Numbered from the stretch's first letter, positions 27,591 through 37,337 are shown. The stretch: DNA of 64,000 bases from Cognatishimia sp. MH4019 (GCF_020177595.1 NZ_JAHTBL010000004.1:1-64000), one strand, 5' to 3'. Numbers and translations: made by a program. The notes: a model not told the origin generated them from the letters alone.

Positions 27591-28817
27591 ATGCGTCGCG
27601 TTGTCATCACCGGGATGGGGGTTATCTCGCCCATCGGAAACACTGTGGCCGAAGTTGAGGCCTCTCTGCGTGCGGGCAAATCGGGCATCGCCGCAGAGCC
27701 TGAATATGCAGAGCGCGGCTTTCGCAGCCAGATCGCTGGCATCCCGCAGATTGATCTGGCCGAGCATATCGACAAGCGACAGCTGCGCTTTCAAGGGCCA
27801 ACCGCGTCTTACGCCTATTTGGCGATGGAGCAGGCGGTGGCCGATAGCGGGCTTGAGCCGCATGAGGTCTCCAACGAGCGTACCGGCCTGATTGCAGGCT
27901 CGGGCGGGCCATCGACCAGCAATCTTTTCGCCGCGCATAACATCGTGGTCGAGAAAGGTGCGCCCAAGCGGATGGGGCCGTTCATGGTCACCCGCGGCAT
28001 GTCGTCGACCGTCAGTGCGTGTCTGGCGACGCCTTTCAAGATCAAGGGCATCAATTATTCGATCACCTCGGCTTGTTCTACATCAGCCCATTGCATCGGC
28101 AACGCGGTTGAGCAGATCCAGCTGGGTAAACAAGACGTGGTCTTTGCCGGTGGTGGCGAAGAAGTCGATTGGACTTTGTCGTGCCTCTTCGACGCCATGG
28201 GCGCGATGAGCAGCAAGTATAACGATACACCCGAAACGGCCTCCCGCCCCTTTGATGCAACCCGCGATGGCTTCGTGATTGGCGGTGGTGGCGGCATGGT
28301 TGTTCTCGAAGAGCTGGAGCATGCCAAGGCCCGTGGCGCGAAGATCTACGCCGAGGTGACGGGCTACGGCGCGACCTCGGACGGGCATGATATGGTCGCA
28401 CCCTCCGGCGAAGGCGGTGAACGTTCCATGCGTGTGGCGATTGCCGATCTGGGCGACCGCAAGGTGGATTACATCAACGCCCATGGCACCTCGACCCCTG
28501 CAGGGGATGTGACCGAAGTGGAAGCCGTGCGCCGCGTCTTTGGCGAAGGCAGCACGCCGCCCATCGCATCGACCAAATCGCTGACCGGGCATTCGCTGGG
28601 CGCCACCGGCGTGCATGAGGCGATCTATTCACTGATCATGATGGAAAACGATTTCATCGCCGCCTCGGCCAATGTGACCGAACTGGACCCGGCCTTGCAC
28701 AAAGACGAGATCGTAACAGAACTGCGCGAAGGCGTGACCCTCGACACGGTGCTGTCGAACAGCTTTGGCTTCGGCGGCACAAACGCCACATTGGTTATGA
28801 GCAAATATCACGGATAA
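27591..28817 (+). CDS. fabB: 3-oxoacyl-ACP synthase I
   Basis: This 408-residue condensing enzyme has the Cys-His-His triad: nucleophile in [11 protein letters not shown], His in [11 protein letters not shown], His in [12 protein letters not shown]. It extends the cis-3-decenoyl chain produced by FabA. AAGGAGC precedes the ATG. Full length. Confidence 0.97.
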   Translation: MRRVVITGMGVISPIGNTVAEVEASLRAGKSGIAAEPEYAERGFRSQIAGIPQIDLAEHIDKRQLRFQGPTASYAYLAMEQAVADSGLEPHEVSNERTGLIAGSGGPSTSNLFAAHNIVVEKGAPKRMGPFMVTRGMSSTVSACLATPFKIKGINYSITSACSTSAHCIGNAVEQIQLGKQDVVFAGGGEEVDWTLSCLFDAMGAMSSKYNDTPETASRPFDATRDGFVIGGGGGMVVLEELEHAKARGAKIYAEVTGYGATSDGHDMVAPSGEGGERSMRVAIADLGDRKVDYINAHGTSTPAGDVTEVEAVRRVFGEGSTPPIASTKSLTGHSLGATGVHEAIYSLIMMENDFIAASANVTELDPALHKDEIVTELREGVTLDTVLSNSFGFGGTNATLVMSKYHG

Positions 28818-28824
28818 CGTAGAC

Positions 28825-29613
28825 ATGTCGGATTTGATGAAGGGCAAGCGCGGCCTGATTATGGGCGTCGCCAACGAGCGCTCGATTGCGTGGGGCATCG
28901 CCAAAGCTATGGCCAACGCGGGCGCAGAACTGGCCTTCACTTATCAGGGCGAGGCGTTCGGCAAGCGGGTAGAGCCGCTGGCTGCCTCGGTTGGTTCGGA
29001 CATTCTGGTCGATGTGGATGTGACAGATGACGCGTCTCTGGACACCGCGTTCGCCACGCTCAAAGACAAATGGGGCAAGCTCGACTTCGTCGTCCACGCA
29101 ATTGCGTTTTCAGACAAAAATGAGCTGACAGGGCGCTTCGTGAACACTTCGCGCGAGAATTTCAAAACCTCGCTCGAGATCAGCTGCTACTCCCTGATCG
29201 AAGTCACCCGCCGCGCACATCCGCTGATGACAGACGGCGGCACCATCCTGACACTGACCTATCAAGGCTCCAACCGCGTAACCCCATTCTACAACGTCAT
29301 GGGCGTCGCCAAAGCTGCGCTTGAATCCACCGTGCGCTATCTGGCCAATGACCTTGGCCCAGACGGTATCCGCGTCAATGCCATCTCACCCGGACCGATG
29401 AAAACGCTGGCCGGTGCCGCGATCGGCGGCGCACGCAAGACCTATCGGCAAACCGAACAAAACGCGCCCCTGCGCGCCAATGCAACGCTTGAGGCTGTTG
29501 GCGGCACCGCGCTTTATCTCGCGTCAGACCACGGCGCTTGCACGACCGGAGAGATCATCCGCGTGGACGGTGGCTATCATGTGCTCGGAATGCCGCAGCC
29601 GGAAAACCTCTAG
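28825..29613 (+). CDS. fabI: enoyl-ACP reductase (NADH)
   Basis: A 262-residue SDR-superfamily enzyme for the last reduction of each elongation cycle. GVANERSIAWGIA is the FabI cofactor motif, and the Tyr-x6-Lys pair is in FYNVMGVAKAAL. It follows fabB after 7 bases, completing the operon. Confidence 0.96.
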   Translation: MSDLMKGKRGLIMGVANERSIAWGIAKAMANAGAELAFTYQGEAFGKRVEPLAASVGSDILVDVDVTDDASLDTAFATLKDKWGKLDFVVHAIAFSDKNELTGRFVNTSRENFKTSLEISCYSLIEVTRRAHPLMTDGGTILTLTYQGSNRVTPFYNVMGVAKAALESTVRYLANDLGPDGIRVNAISPGPMKTLAGAAIGGARKTYRQTEQNAPLRANATLEAVGGTALYLASDHGACTTGEIIRVDGGYHVLGMPQPENL

Positions 29614-29614
29614 A

Positions 29615-29635
29615 CTTCTTTTGTCTCTAAATACC
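29615..29635 (-). repeat. half copy of the dispersed motif after fabI
   Basis: CTTCTTTTGTCTCTAAATAC immediately after the fabI stop is the reverse-complement form of the GTATTT..CAAAAGAAG arm. Confidence 0.45.
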
Positions 29636-29645
29636 GAAGAACACC

Positions 29646-30032
29646 CTACTCCATGGGCTCATCGCTGGGCGTGATGACCCCGACGGCGGCCCCTGTCGGA
29701 TCCGCAACAATCGCGATCCGGCCCACACCCTGAACATCAAAGCAATCGCGGTAAATCTGACCACCCGCCTCGCGGGTCTGAGCCACGGCCTTGTCCGCGT
29801 CATCGACCGCCATATAGGTCAACCAATGAGGCGGCGTCCCCTCATCCATCATGCTCATATCCACGATGCCGGCCACCGGCCGATCACCGACCATACCGAT
29901 GTGATAGTCACCTTCGGGCATGGGCATCCTGTCGAACCGCCACCCGCAAACTGCGCCGTAATACTCCAGCGCCTTCGGCACGTCGCGGGTCATCAACTCG
30001 CTCCAATGCACTGTTCCATGTGTCTCGGACAT
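29646..30032 (-). CDS. VOC-family protein
   Basis: A 128-residue glyoxalase/bleomycin-resistance-fold protein (HGTVHWSELMTRDVPKALEYYG at the N-terminus, quoted by its core ELMTRDVPKALEYY; end IVADPTGAAVGVI). Substrate unknown. Convergent with fabI. Confidence 0.82.
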   Translation of the reverse strand: MSETHGTVHWSELMTRDVPKALEYYGAVCGWRFDRMPMPEGDYHIGMVGDRPVAGIVDMSMMDEGTPPHWLTYMAVDDADKAVAQTREAGGQIYRDCFDVQGVGRIAIVADPTGAAVGVITPSDEPME

Positions 30033-30098
30033 CTGTTCTGGCCTCCCATCCGTTCTCAGATAATGGAACCAGTATAGCAGATTTCCGGGCGTCTTGCG

Positions 30099-30332
30099 TC
30101 AGGCCAGCATCCGCGCAATTTCGTCTTTCAGGCGCATGCGTTGTTTTCGAAGATCTTCTTCGGCAAATCGATCCATCGGCTCAACATTGGTTTCCGCCCG
30201 ATGAATGGCACGGTTCACCTCATGATACTCATCTGCGAGCTTGGCAAAATGCGCATCGCTTTCCTTGAGGCTTTGCATGGCCTCGATCTTGTCGGGAAAT
30301 TCTTCGGCCAGTTCGTGAGGTGTGTTGGACAT
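30099..30332 (-). CDS. small YdcH/DUF465 protein
   Basis: A 77-residue coiled-coil protein of the DUF465 family (FAKLADEYHEVNRAIHRAE, then LRKQRMRLKDEIARML). Homologues are abundant small proteins of unknown role in alphaproteobacteria. Well-formed and highly charged. Confidence 0.85.
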   Translation of the reverse strand: MSNTPHELAEEFPDKIEAMQSLKESDAHFAKLADEYHEVNRAIHRAETNVEPMDRFAEEDLRKQRMRLKDEIARMLA

Positions 30333-30414
30333 TCGCGCTCTCCCATTTGCAAAGTCAGCCCAACGCTAGGCCGCAGCCCGGCTTTCAACATTGATGTGAA
30401 TCAAGCGCGCGCCG

Positions 30415-30479
30415 CAAAAGAGTTTTCAGCAAAACTCTTTGCAAAACTCTTCAAAAGAGTTTTGGTCTGCCCAGACCAA
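30415..30479 (+). repeat. multi-palindrome leader before the haloacid dehalogenase gene
   Basis: Four alternating copies of AAGAGTTTT and AAAACTCTT (30415-30464) can form either of two alternative hairpins, one with a 10-base stem at 30442-30464. A further dyad TTGGTCTG-CC-CAGACCAA (30462-30479) overlaps the last copy. All lie within 75 bases before the ATG at 30490, so the RNA leader is strongly structured. Confidence 0.6.
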
Positions 30480-30489
30480 AGGAACAACC

Positions 30490-31176
30490 ATGACCATAAC
30501 GACCTGCATTTTTGACGCTTACGGGACGCTGTTTGACGTCACCGCCGCAGCACGTGAGGCCGCCGAAGAGCCGGGACATGCCGCCTTGCGCGATTGCTGG
30601 CAGGCGCTGGCGGCTCATTGGCGTGACAAACAACTGCAATATACGTGGCTGCGCGCGATCACCGGCGATCACACGGATTTCTGGCAAGTCACCCAAGACG
30701 GTCTGGATTGGGCAATGGAGGCGACAGGCCTGGCAGATCCAGCGTTGCGCGAACGGCTTTTGGCGCTCTATTGGGAGCTTTCCGCCTATGCCGAGGTCCC
30801 GGATATGCTTGCCGATCTGAAAGCGGCGGGCTTCAGCACCGCGATTCTCTCCAACGGATCGCCGAACATGTTAAGCGGCGCTGTGGAAAGTGCCGGGCTT
30901 GAAGGCCTTCTGGACGCGGTTCTGAGTGTCGAGACTGTGGGTGTCTTCAAACCCGACGCGCGCGTTTACGATATGGTCGAAGCGCGTTTTGGGTGCGCAC
31001 GGGACGAGGTGCTTTTTGTGTCCTCCAACGGATGGGATGCGGCAGGGGCCGCTGCCTACGGGTTCCAGACCGTCTGGGTGAACCGTGCAGGGCTTCCAAC
31101 GGACCGCTTGCCCGGCATACCAGCTCAGATCTTGTCCGATCTCCGCACAATTCCCAACCTCGCGAGGAGCCTCTAG
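30490..31176 (+). CDS. (S)-2-haloacid dehalogenase type II
   Basis: A 228-residue HAD enzyme with the nucleophile Asp in IFDAYGTLFDV, the Thr/Ser motif in AILSNGSPNML, the Lys in VGVFKPDARVYD and the acidic motif in FVSSNGWDAAGA. These match L-2-haloacid dehalogenases, which hydrolyse chloroacetate-type acids. ATG 30490 is chosen over an upstream frame because that frame runs through the palindromes. It starts a run of five closely packed plus-strand genes. Confidence 0.88.
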   Translation: MTITTCIFDAYGTLFDVTAAAREAAEEPGHAALRDCWQALAAHWRDKQLQYTWLRAITGDHTDFWQVTQDGLDWAMEATGLADPALRERLLALYWELSAYAEVPDMLADLKAAGFSTAILSNGSPNMLSGAVESAGLEGLLDAVLSVETVGVFKPDARVYDMVEARFGCARDEVLFVSSNGWDAAGAAAYGFQTVWVNRAGLPTDRLPGIPAQILSDLRTIPNLARSL

Positions 31177-31998
31177 ATGCCGCGTTTCACCACTTCGGAC
31201 GGGCTGTCATTGCACTACACGGATGAGGGTGCGGGCTTGCCCATGATCTGTTTGGCAGGGCTCACACGGAACGGGTCTGATTTTGACTACGTCGCACCCC
31301 ATCTGAGCGATGTGCGCCTGATCCGGCTGGATTATCGCGGGCGCGGGCAATCGGATTGGGCCGATGATTATTTGACATATGCGATCCCGATTGAAGGCCG
31401 TGACTGTGTTGAACTGATGGGCCACCTTGGATTAAAGCGCGCTGCCATCCTTGGAACTTCACGCGGTGGGCTGATCTCGATGGCGCTCGCGGCCACGGTC
31501 AAAGATCGGTTGCTGGGCGTTGCATTGAATGACATCGGCCCGGAGTTGAACCCTGCGGGTTTGGAGGTCATCAAGACTTACATCGGTCACAATCCTCCGC
31601 AGCAGACACATGCTGAGGCGGCAGCCATCCGCGAGACCATGCCAGGCTTTGCCAACGTCCCAGAGGGCCGCTGGCTGGAGGAAATGCGCAAGCAATTTCG
31701 CGAGACCGAGGACGGATTGGTGATCCGCTATGACCCAAAGCTGCGCGACGCAGTGCTGGAAGCGGGCGCGCCGCCAGCACCGGACCTATGGCCATTTTTC
31801 GATGCGTTCGACGGGCTGCCCCTTTGCGCGATCCGGGGCGCAAACTCCGATCTGCTGAGTGCACAAACACTCGCCGAAATGCAAAGGCGTCGGCCCGATA
31901 TGATCGCAGCCGTTGTGCCCGACCGTGCGCATATCCCCTTTCTGGACGAGCCTGAGTCCGTCGCGGCCTTGCGTCAGTGGATTGAGGCAATGCAATGA
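31177..31998 (+). CDS. alpha/beta hydrolase
   Basis: A 273-residue hydrolase with nucleophile elbow GTSRGG (Ser), an oxyanion segment LAGLTRNG, and the C-terminal catalytic His in PDRAHIPFLDEP. It starts in the base after the dehalogenase stop and overlaps the next gene by 4 bases. Substrate unknown; ester or lactone hydrolysis is the family default. Confidence 0.85.
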   Translation: MPRFTTSDGLSLHYTDEGAGLPMICLAGLTRNGSDFDYVAPHLSDVRLIRLDYRGRGQSDWADDYLTYAIPIEGRDCVELMGHLGLKRAAILGTSRGGLISMALAATVKDRLLGVALNDIGPELNPAGLEVIKTYIGHNPPQQTHAEAAAIRETMPGFANVPEGRWLEEMRKQFRETEDGLVIRYDPKLRDAVLEAGAPPAPDLWPFFDAFDGLPLCAIRGANSDLLSAQTLAEMQRRRPDMIAAVVPDRAHIPFLDEPESVAALRQWIEAMQ

Positions 31999-32975
31999 AT
32001 ATCGAGATGATCCGTGCCGCGCAAAAGCGGCTGGAGGGGCATGCACGGTGCACGCCTCTGCTGAGCGCACCTTGTCTGGACGAGATCGCGGGTCGGCGGC
32101 TTTTCCTGAAGGCCGAGAACTTGCAGCACACCGGGTCTTTCAAGTTTCGCGGTGGTTGGTCGGCAGTGTCGGCGCTGGACGAGGCCCAGCGCAAAGCAGG
32201 GGTGATCGCGTTTTCGTCGGGAAACCACGCCCAAGGCGTGGCTTTGGCTGCACGAGAGCATGGGGTGACAGCAGTGATCGTGATGCCCTCAGACGCACCG
32301 AACACCAAGATCGACGCGACGCGGGCCTTGGGCGCAGAGGTCGTGTTGTATGACCGCGCAACCGAGGATCGCAAAGCCATCGGGCGGACCCTCGCGGACG
32401 CACGTGGGCTAACCATGATCGAGCCGTTTGACAACGCCCAGGTGATCGCGGGACAAGGCACAACGGGCCTGGAGATCGCGGATCAAGCCCGCGATGCGGG
32501 GGTGACCTCGGGCGAGGTTCTGGTGTGTTGTGGCGGGGGCGGTTTTACATCAGGTATCGCCCTGGCGCTGGAGGCTGAGGCACCAGAGATGCGCGTGCGC
32601 CCGGTCGAGCCGGAAGGGTTCGACGATGTGGCGCGGTCGCTGGTCTCGGGGCAGCGCGAGATAAACGCGACCATGAGCGGGTCGATCTGCGATGCGATCA
32701 TCTCGCCCCAACCCGGAGAGATCACATTTCCGATCCTGCACCGTTTATGCGGGCCCGGAATCATCGTGACCGATGCGGAGTGCTTGCACGCGATGGCCTA
32801 TGCGTTTGCCCATCTGAAACTGGTGCTGGAACCGGGCGGCGCGTCGGCCTTGGCGGGTGCGCTCTTTTATGGCGATGAGATTGAGGGGGACGCAGTGATC
32901 TGCACCGCTTCGGGCGGAAATGTCGACGCACCCATGTTTCAGCGCGCTCTGAATGAGTATGGAGACAAGGTATGA
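31995..32975 (+). CDS. PLP-dependent serine/threonine dehydratase-family enzyme
   Basis: A 326-residue fold-type II PLP enzyme: the PLP Lys is in TGSFKFRGG, the phosphate-binding glycine loop is CCGGGGFTSG, and SSGNHAQGVA is the substrate loop. Close to threonine ammonia-lyase/serine racemase/3-hydroxyaspartate dehydratase. It lacks the C-terminal regulatory ACT domain of biosynthetic IlvA, so a catabolic role is more likely. ATGA overlap with the preceding gene. Confidence 0.85.
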   Translation: MNIEMIRAAQKRLEGHARCTPLLSAPCLDEIAGRRLFLKAENLQHTGSFKFRGGWSAVSALDEAQRKAGVIAFSSGNHAQGVALAAREHGVTAVIVMPSDAPNTKIDATRALGAEVVLYDRATEDRKAIGRTLADARGLTMIEPFDNAQVIAGQGTTGLEIADQARDAGVTSGEVLVCCGGGGFTSGIALALEAEAPEMRVRPVEPEGFDDVARSLVSGQREINATMSGSICDAIISPQPGEITFPILHRLCGPGIIVTDAECLHAMAYAFAHLKLVLEPGGASALAGALFYGDEIEGDAVICTASGGNVDAPMFQRALNEYGDKV

Positions 32976-34156
32976 CCGAGTTCACGATTGCCAGTTTCAA
33001 CGTCAAGAACCTGATCGGAGCGGGCAAGGAATACTACCGCTTCGAGGAATACACGCCCGAGGAATATGCCTGGAAAGAGGATTGGTTGGCAGATCAGCTT
33101 TTGACGCTGGATGCCGACATCGTCTGCTTTCAGGAAATCTTTGAGCAAGAGGCGTTGGAAACCGTGATCGCAGAGGCCGACCGACGCGGGGCTGAGGCGA
33201 ATGAGGCTGTGATCCCTGATCGAAACAAGCGTTACCACCGCAAGGCGATTTTTCGGAAGCTGGCCTATCGGCCTTACACCGATGCCGCGTTGGCCTTCGC
33301 ACCGAATGCAAATGATGGCGCACCGGGACAACGGCGCCCCGGCGTTGCGGTGGTGTCGCGCTTTGGGTTTGTTGGAGCGCCGGAAGTCATTCAGGTGCTG
33401 CCGGAGCCGCTGGAGATTCCGTTTTCCGATCTGGGCGGAGGGGATGGCGGGTCCTATCGGATCAGTCGGCTGTCGCGCCCTGTTTTGAAAGTGCGCGTGC
33501 CGGTTGGCCGACGTGTAGTGACGGTTTTCAACTGCCATTTGAAGTCAAAGCTGGGGGAGTACCAGCGTGTGGGTGGCGTCGCGCCGGAGACGGATTTGGT
33601 GAACTACGACCCAGCCGGCCGCGCCATGGGATCGCTGCGCGCGGCGCTCCGGCGGATGGCGGAGGCGTGGGTGCTGCGCAAAGCCATTCTGGACGAGTTG
33701 GCGACCGGCGCGCCGGTCATGGTGTTGGGCGATTTCAACGATGGCGAGCATGCTGTCAGCTCGGAAATCATCAGCGGAGAGCGGCCCTTCAAGAACTATG
33801 CGTGGATGCGGCGGCATGATGCGCAAAGCCGGAATGATCGGTATTCCGACGAAGAGAGTTTGCAGATTACCGAGGCGATTGAAGCGGTGCAGCTGCACTC
33901 GGCAGAGAAGCTGTTCGTACGCAAGTCGTTGAGAGATATGGTTTATACAGCGGCGTTTGGTGGCGTTTTCGAATCCATCGACCAGATTTTCCTATCGCGG
34001 CATTTCCATCCGGATTTCTCGGGGCGCATTGGCGATATGGAGTATTTCAGCTGCTTTAATGATCATCTGACCGATGGGTCGCATCCGGAAGCGCCGTATA
34101 ACAAGCTCGCTTCGGACCACGGGCAAATCATGGCGCATGTGCGGTTGGTGGAGTGA
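32972..34156 (+). CDS. endonuclease/exonuclease/phosphatase-family protein
   Basis: A 394-residue EEP-fold metallohydrolase. FNVKNLIG near the N-terminus (metal-binding Asn), FQEIFE (metal-binding Glu), NCHLKSK (His), VLGDFNDGEH (Asp/Asn) and the final SDHGQIMAHV (Asp-His pair) are all present. No signal peptide. Nuclease and phosphodiesterase activities cannot be told apart from sequence. Confidence 0.82.
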   Translation: MTEFTIASFNVKNLIGAGKEYYRFEEYTPEEYAWKEDWLADQLLTLDADIVCFQEIFEQEALETVIAEADRRGAEANEAVIPDRNKRYHRKAIFRKLAYRPYTDAALAFAPNANDGAPGQRRPGVAVVSRFGFVGAPEVIQVLPEPLEIPFSDLGGGDGGSYRISRLSRPVLKVRVPVGRRVVTVFNCHLKSKLGEYQRVGGVAPETDLVNYDPAGRAMGSLRAALRRMAEAWVLRKAILDELATGAPVMVLGDFNDGEHAVSSEIISGERPFKNYAWMRRHDAQSRNDRYSDEESLQITEAIEAVQLHSAEKLFVRKSLRDMVYTAAFGGVFESIDQIFLSRHFHPDFSGRIGDMEYFSCFNDHLTDGSHPEAPYNKLASDHGQIMAHVRLVE

Positions 34157-34159
34157 GCT

Positions 34160-34912
34160 TTGTTACCGTCGGATTCAGGTATTTTTGGACAAAAGAAGGG
34201 GAGCGGCGCGCCGGTTTTCTTCCTCCATTGTCTGGGGCTGGATCACCAGATTTGGGACGGGGTGATTGATCGGCTGCCTGACGGCGTGTCTGCGGGCGTG
34301 ATGGGTTTACGCGGACACGGGGCGAGTGCGGTACCCGAGGGGCCCTACCGAATGGGCGCGCTGGTGTCCGATGCAGAGGCCGCGATGGAACGACTGGAAC
34401 TGCGCGATGCGGTGGTCGTGGGGTTATCCGTTGGCGGGATGATTGCGCAAGGGTTGGCGGTGAAGCGGCTTGATCTGGTGCGCGGGCTGGTGCTGGCGAA
34501 TACGGCCGCGAAATTCGGCCAGCCGAGGCCTTGGGAGGACCGGGCGGCGGCGGTTCTTGAGGGCGGGATGGAGGCTGTTCGGGAAGCCACCTTGGAGCGT
34601 TGGCAGTGTCGTGATGCAGGTGTGGAAGAATGGCTGATGCGCTGCGACCCGGTTGGCTATGCAGGCGTATGTCACGCGATTGCGGGGACCGATTTTTACA
34701 CACCAACCAGCGGGTTGCGCCTCCCGGCCCTTGGGATTGCAGGGAGCAAGGATCGCTCTACCCCGCCGGATCTGGTGCGTGAAACCAGCGATTTGATACC
34801 GGGGTCGCGGTTTGCGTTGATGAAAGAAGCCGGGCATCTGTCGCCGCTGGATGATCCGGATGGGTTCACCGCACATCTTGTGACATTTTTGAAAGAGATT
34901 GGGCATATCTGA
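34160..34912 (+). CDS. 3-oxoadipate enol-lactonase-like alpha/beta hydrolase
   Basis: A 250-residue PcaD-like hydrolase: oxyanion HCLGLDH, nucleophile elbow GLSVGGM, and catalytic His in AGHLSPLDDP. The start is a TTG at 34160, supported by GGAG 7 bases upstream and the lack of any in-frame ATG before the core. Codons 7-13 are encoded by a copy of the dispersed GTATTTTTGGACAAAAGAAG motif, so the element has been absorbed into the coding region. No other beta-ketoadipate genes are present, so the substrate is uncertain. Confidence 0.78.
   Translation: MLPSDSGIFGQKKGSGAPVFFLHCLGLDHQIWDGVIDRLPDGVSAGVMGLRGHGASAVPEGPYRMGALVSDAEAAMERLELRDAVVVGLSVGGMIAQGLAVKRLDLVRGLVLANTAAKFGQPRPWEDRAAAVLEGGMEAVREATLERWQCRDAGVEEWLMRCDPVGYAGVCHAIAGTDFYTPTSGLRLPALGIAGSKDRSTPPDLVRETSDLIPGSRFALMKEAGHLSPLDDPDGFTAHLVTFLKEIGHI
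34178..34198 (+). repeat. dispersed motif lying inside a reading frame
   Basis: GTATTTTTGGACAAAAGAAG matches the arm near metK but here lies within the first 13 codons of the PcaD-like gene. Confidence 0.5.
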
Positions 34913-34967
34913 ACCGGGCGGTTTATTCGGCCTTTGCGTCGGTGCATGGCGGTTTTAGGGTCGCGGA

Positions 34968-36188
34968 ATGACGACCGAGACGCCCTCCACACGTTTGCCG
35001 TTTACCTTTATCCTCATCACGCTGGTGCTGGACGCGATGGGGATCGGGTTGATCCTGCCGGTGATGCCGGACCTGATCCGCGATGTGAATGGCGGCGATC
35101 TGGGAGAGGCCGCCGTCTGGGGCGGCGTGTTGGCGACGACTTTTGCGGTGATGCAGTTCTTGTTTGGACCGACGCTGGGATCGCTGTCAGACCGCTACGG
35201 GCGCAGACCTATCCTTTTGATATCGCTGGCGGTTATGGCGGTAGACTATCTGGTGATGGCTGTGGCTGGCACCATTTGGCTGCTGTTTTTGACCCGTGTG
35301 GTAGGCGGCATAACAGCAGCCACGCAATCAACGGCGGGAGCGTTTATTGCCGATATCTCTCCGCCCGAAAAGAAAGCGCAGAATTTCGGGCTGATCGGCG
35401 CGGCGTTCGGGATGGGGTTCATCTTTGGGCCGATGATCGGCGGGCTGTTGTCGGAGTTCGGCCATCGCGCGCCGTTTTATGCAGCGGCAGCATTGGCGAC
35501 GGCCAACCTGATCTTTGGCTATTTCGTGATGCCCGAAACCGTCACGAACCGCATTCGACGCCCCTTCGACTGGTCACGCGCGAACCCGTTCGGCGCGTTC
35601 CAGGCACTGGGGCGGTTGCCGGGGGTCGCACGATTGCTGCTTTTGGTCTTTCTCTACGAGTTCGCCTTCATCGTTTATCCCGCCACTTGGGCATTCTTCA
35701 CGCAAGAGCGCTTTGGCTGGTCGCCCGCAATGGTGGGCCTGTCGCTGGCCTCATTCGGGGTGTCGATGGCGATTGTGCAAGGCGGGATCATCCGCTGGAT
35801 CATTCCGCGCTTTGGAGATCGAAACACGGTCATCTACGGGTTTCTGTTCAACTTCTTCGCTTTCACGGTGCTGATGCTTCTGTCCAGCGGCTGGGTGGCA
35901 TTGGCTTTCACCCCGATCACCGCCTTGGGTGCGGTCGTGACGCCAGCGGTACAAGGCATGATGAGCCGCATCGCAAGTGACGATCAGCAAGGCGAGCTGC
36001 AGGGGGTGATCGCGTCCAGCAAGGCGGTTGCAATGATCCTGTCGCCGCTGGTGATGACACAGGTGTTCTGGATGTTCACAAGCGGAGACGGACTGTATCT
36101 GCCAGGTGCACCGTTCGGATTGGCAGCGGCGTTGATGCTGGTCTGTTTTGCCGTTTTTGTCATGCGTCCGCGCCGCGCGGTGGCTTGA
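34968..36188 (+). CDS. MFS transporter (tetracycline-resistance protein-like)
   Basis: A 406-residue major-facilitator protein with about 12 transmembrane segments. GSLSDRYGRRPILLI is the conserved loop 2-3 motif and GGITAATQSTAGAFIAD the motif-C-like segment, which place it with TetA-type drug/H+ antiporters. The true substrate is unknown. Confidence 0.85.
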   Translation: MTTETPSTRLPFTFILITLVLDAMGIGLILPVMPDLIRDVNGGDLGEAAVWGGVLATTFAVMQFLFGPTLGSLSDRYGRRPILLISLAVMAVDYLVMAVAGTIWLLFLTRVVGGITAATQSTAGAFIADISPPEKKAQNFGLIGAAFGMGFIFGPMIGGLLSEFGHRAPFYAAAALATANLIFGYFVMPETVTNRIRRPFDWSRANPFGAFQALGRLPGVARLLLLVFLYEFAFIVYPATWAFFTQERFGWSPAMVGLSLASFGVSMAIVQGGIIRWIIPRFGDRNTVIYGFLFNFFAFTVLMLLSSGWVALAFTPITALGAVVTPAVQGMMSRIASDDQQGELQGVIASSKAVAMILSPLVMTQVFWMFTSGDGLYLPGAPFGLAAALMLVCFAVFVMRPRRAVA

Positions 36189-36257
36189 ACGCGTCGCGTT
36201 TTGGCTTGCGCCCAGGACGCGACGCGGCGACGGTAAAGCACGATTTGGGAGACATTC

Positions 36258-37337
36258 ATGCCAACAATCAAAGCCGCCGTATGCCATGAATTTGGCGCTC
36301 CGCTCACCATTCAGGATGTCGTACTCCGTGCGCCTTTGGGCGGTGAGGTCGAGGTCACTCTGAACGCGGTGGCGATCTGCCATTCAGACATCTCTTTCGC
36401 AGATGGGGCGTGGGGTGGATCACTACCTGCGGTTTACGGGCATGAGGCAGCAGGCGTTGTGACCGCTGTGGGCGATGCTGCGATGGTGCCACTGGGCGCA
36501 TCTGTCGTTGTCACGCTGATCCGGGCATGTGGGACTTGCCCAAATTGCGCCACTGGCAAACCGACGATCTGCGAGACCCCCTATGACGGGGATCACGGGC
36601 CTTTGAAAACAGTCGACGGCGGCAAATTGCATCAGGCGATGGCCTGCGGAGCGTTTGCAGAGAAAGTCGTCGTGGATCAGTCACAGGTAGTGGTGATTTC
36701 GGACGATCTGCCAAAAGACGCGGCAGCGCTGATTTCATGCGGGGTTATTACTGGCGTCGGCGCGGTGGTGAATGCCGCGCACTTGCGCGCAGGGCAAGAC
36801 GTTGTCGTGATTGGCGCAGGCGGCGTTGGGTTAAACGCCATTCAGGGCGCGCGGATCGCAGGCGCGCGGCGGATCGTGGCAGTGGATATGTCGGACGAAA
36901 AGCTCGCTATGGCGCGGGAATTCGGCGCAACGGACGGCGTCTTGGCAACCGACGCCAAGCCGTGGAAAGCCGCGTTCAAAGCAATGGGGCGCGGGGCGGA
37001 TGCGGTGATTGTAACTGTGGGCGCAATCCCGGCCTACGATACGGCACCACGCTATCTGGCGGCGGGCGGCAAGGTGGTCATGGTGGGCATGCCCCATAGC
37101 GGACAGGCGTCCTCTTATGAGCCGGTGATCCTTGCGGCAACGGGCCAAGGCATGGTCGGCTCCAAGATGGGCGATGTGGTCATTCAGCGGGACATTCCGT
37201 GGATGGTGGATCTCTATCAGCAAGGGCGACTAAAGCTGGACGAGCTTATCTCGGGCCGTTGGTCCTTGGATCAGATCAATGAGGCCATCGAAGATACCAA
37301 AGGCGGGGCGGCAAAGCGCAACGTGATTGTGTTTTGA
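36258..37337 (+). CDS. zinc-dependent alcohol dehydrogenase
   Basis: A 359-residue MDR-family enzyme: catalytic zinc ligands in AICHSD and YGHEAAG, structural-zinc cysteines in CGTCPNCATGKPTIC, and nucleotide-binding GAGGVGLNAIQ. Close to class III/aryl alcohol dehydrogenases. The stop overlaps the next start (ATGA), so it is coupled to the enolase-family dehydratase; a joint catabolic step is inferred. Confidence 0.88.
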   Translation: MPTIKAAVCHEFGAPLTIQDVVLRAPLGGEVEVTLNAVAICHSDISFADGAWGGSLPAVYGHEAAGVVTAVGDAAMVPLGASVVVTLIRACGTCPNCATGKPTICETPYDGDHGPLKTVDGGKLHQAMACGAFAEKVVVDQSQVVVISDDLPKDAAALISCGVITGVGAVVNAAHLRAGQDVVVIGAGGVGLNAIQGARIAGARRIVAVDMSDEKLAMAREFGATDGVLATDAKPWKAAFKAMGRGADAVIVTVGAIPAYDTAPRYLAAGGKVVMVGMPHSGQASSYEPVILAATGQGMVGSKMGDVVIQRDIPWMVDLYQQGRLKLDELISGRWSLDQINEAIEDTKGGAAKRNVIVF

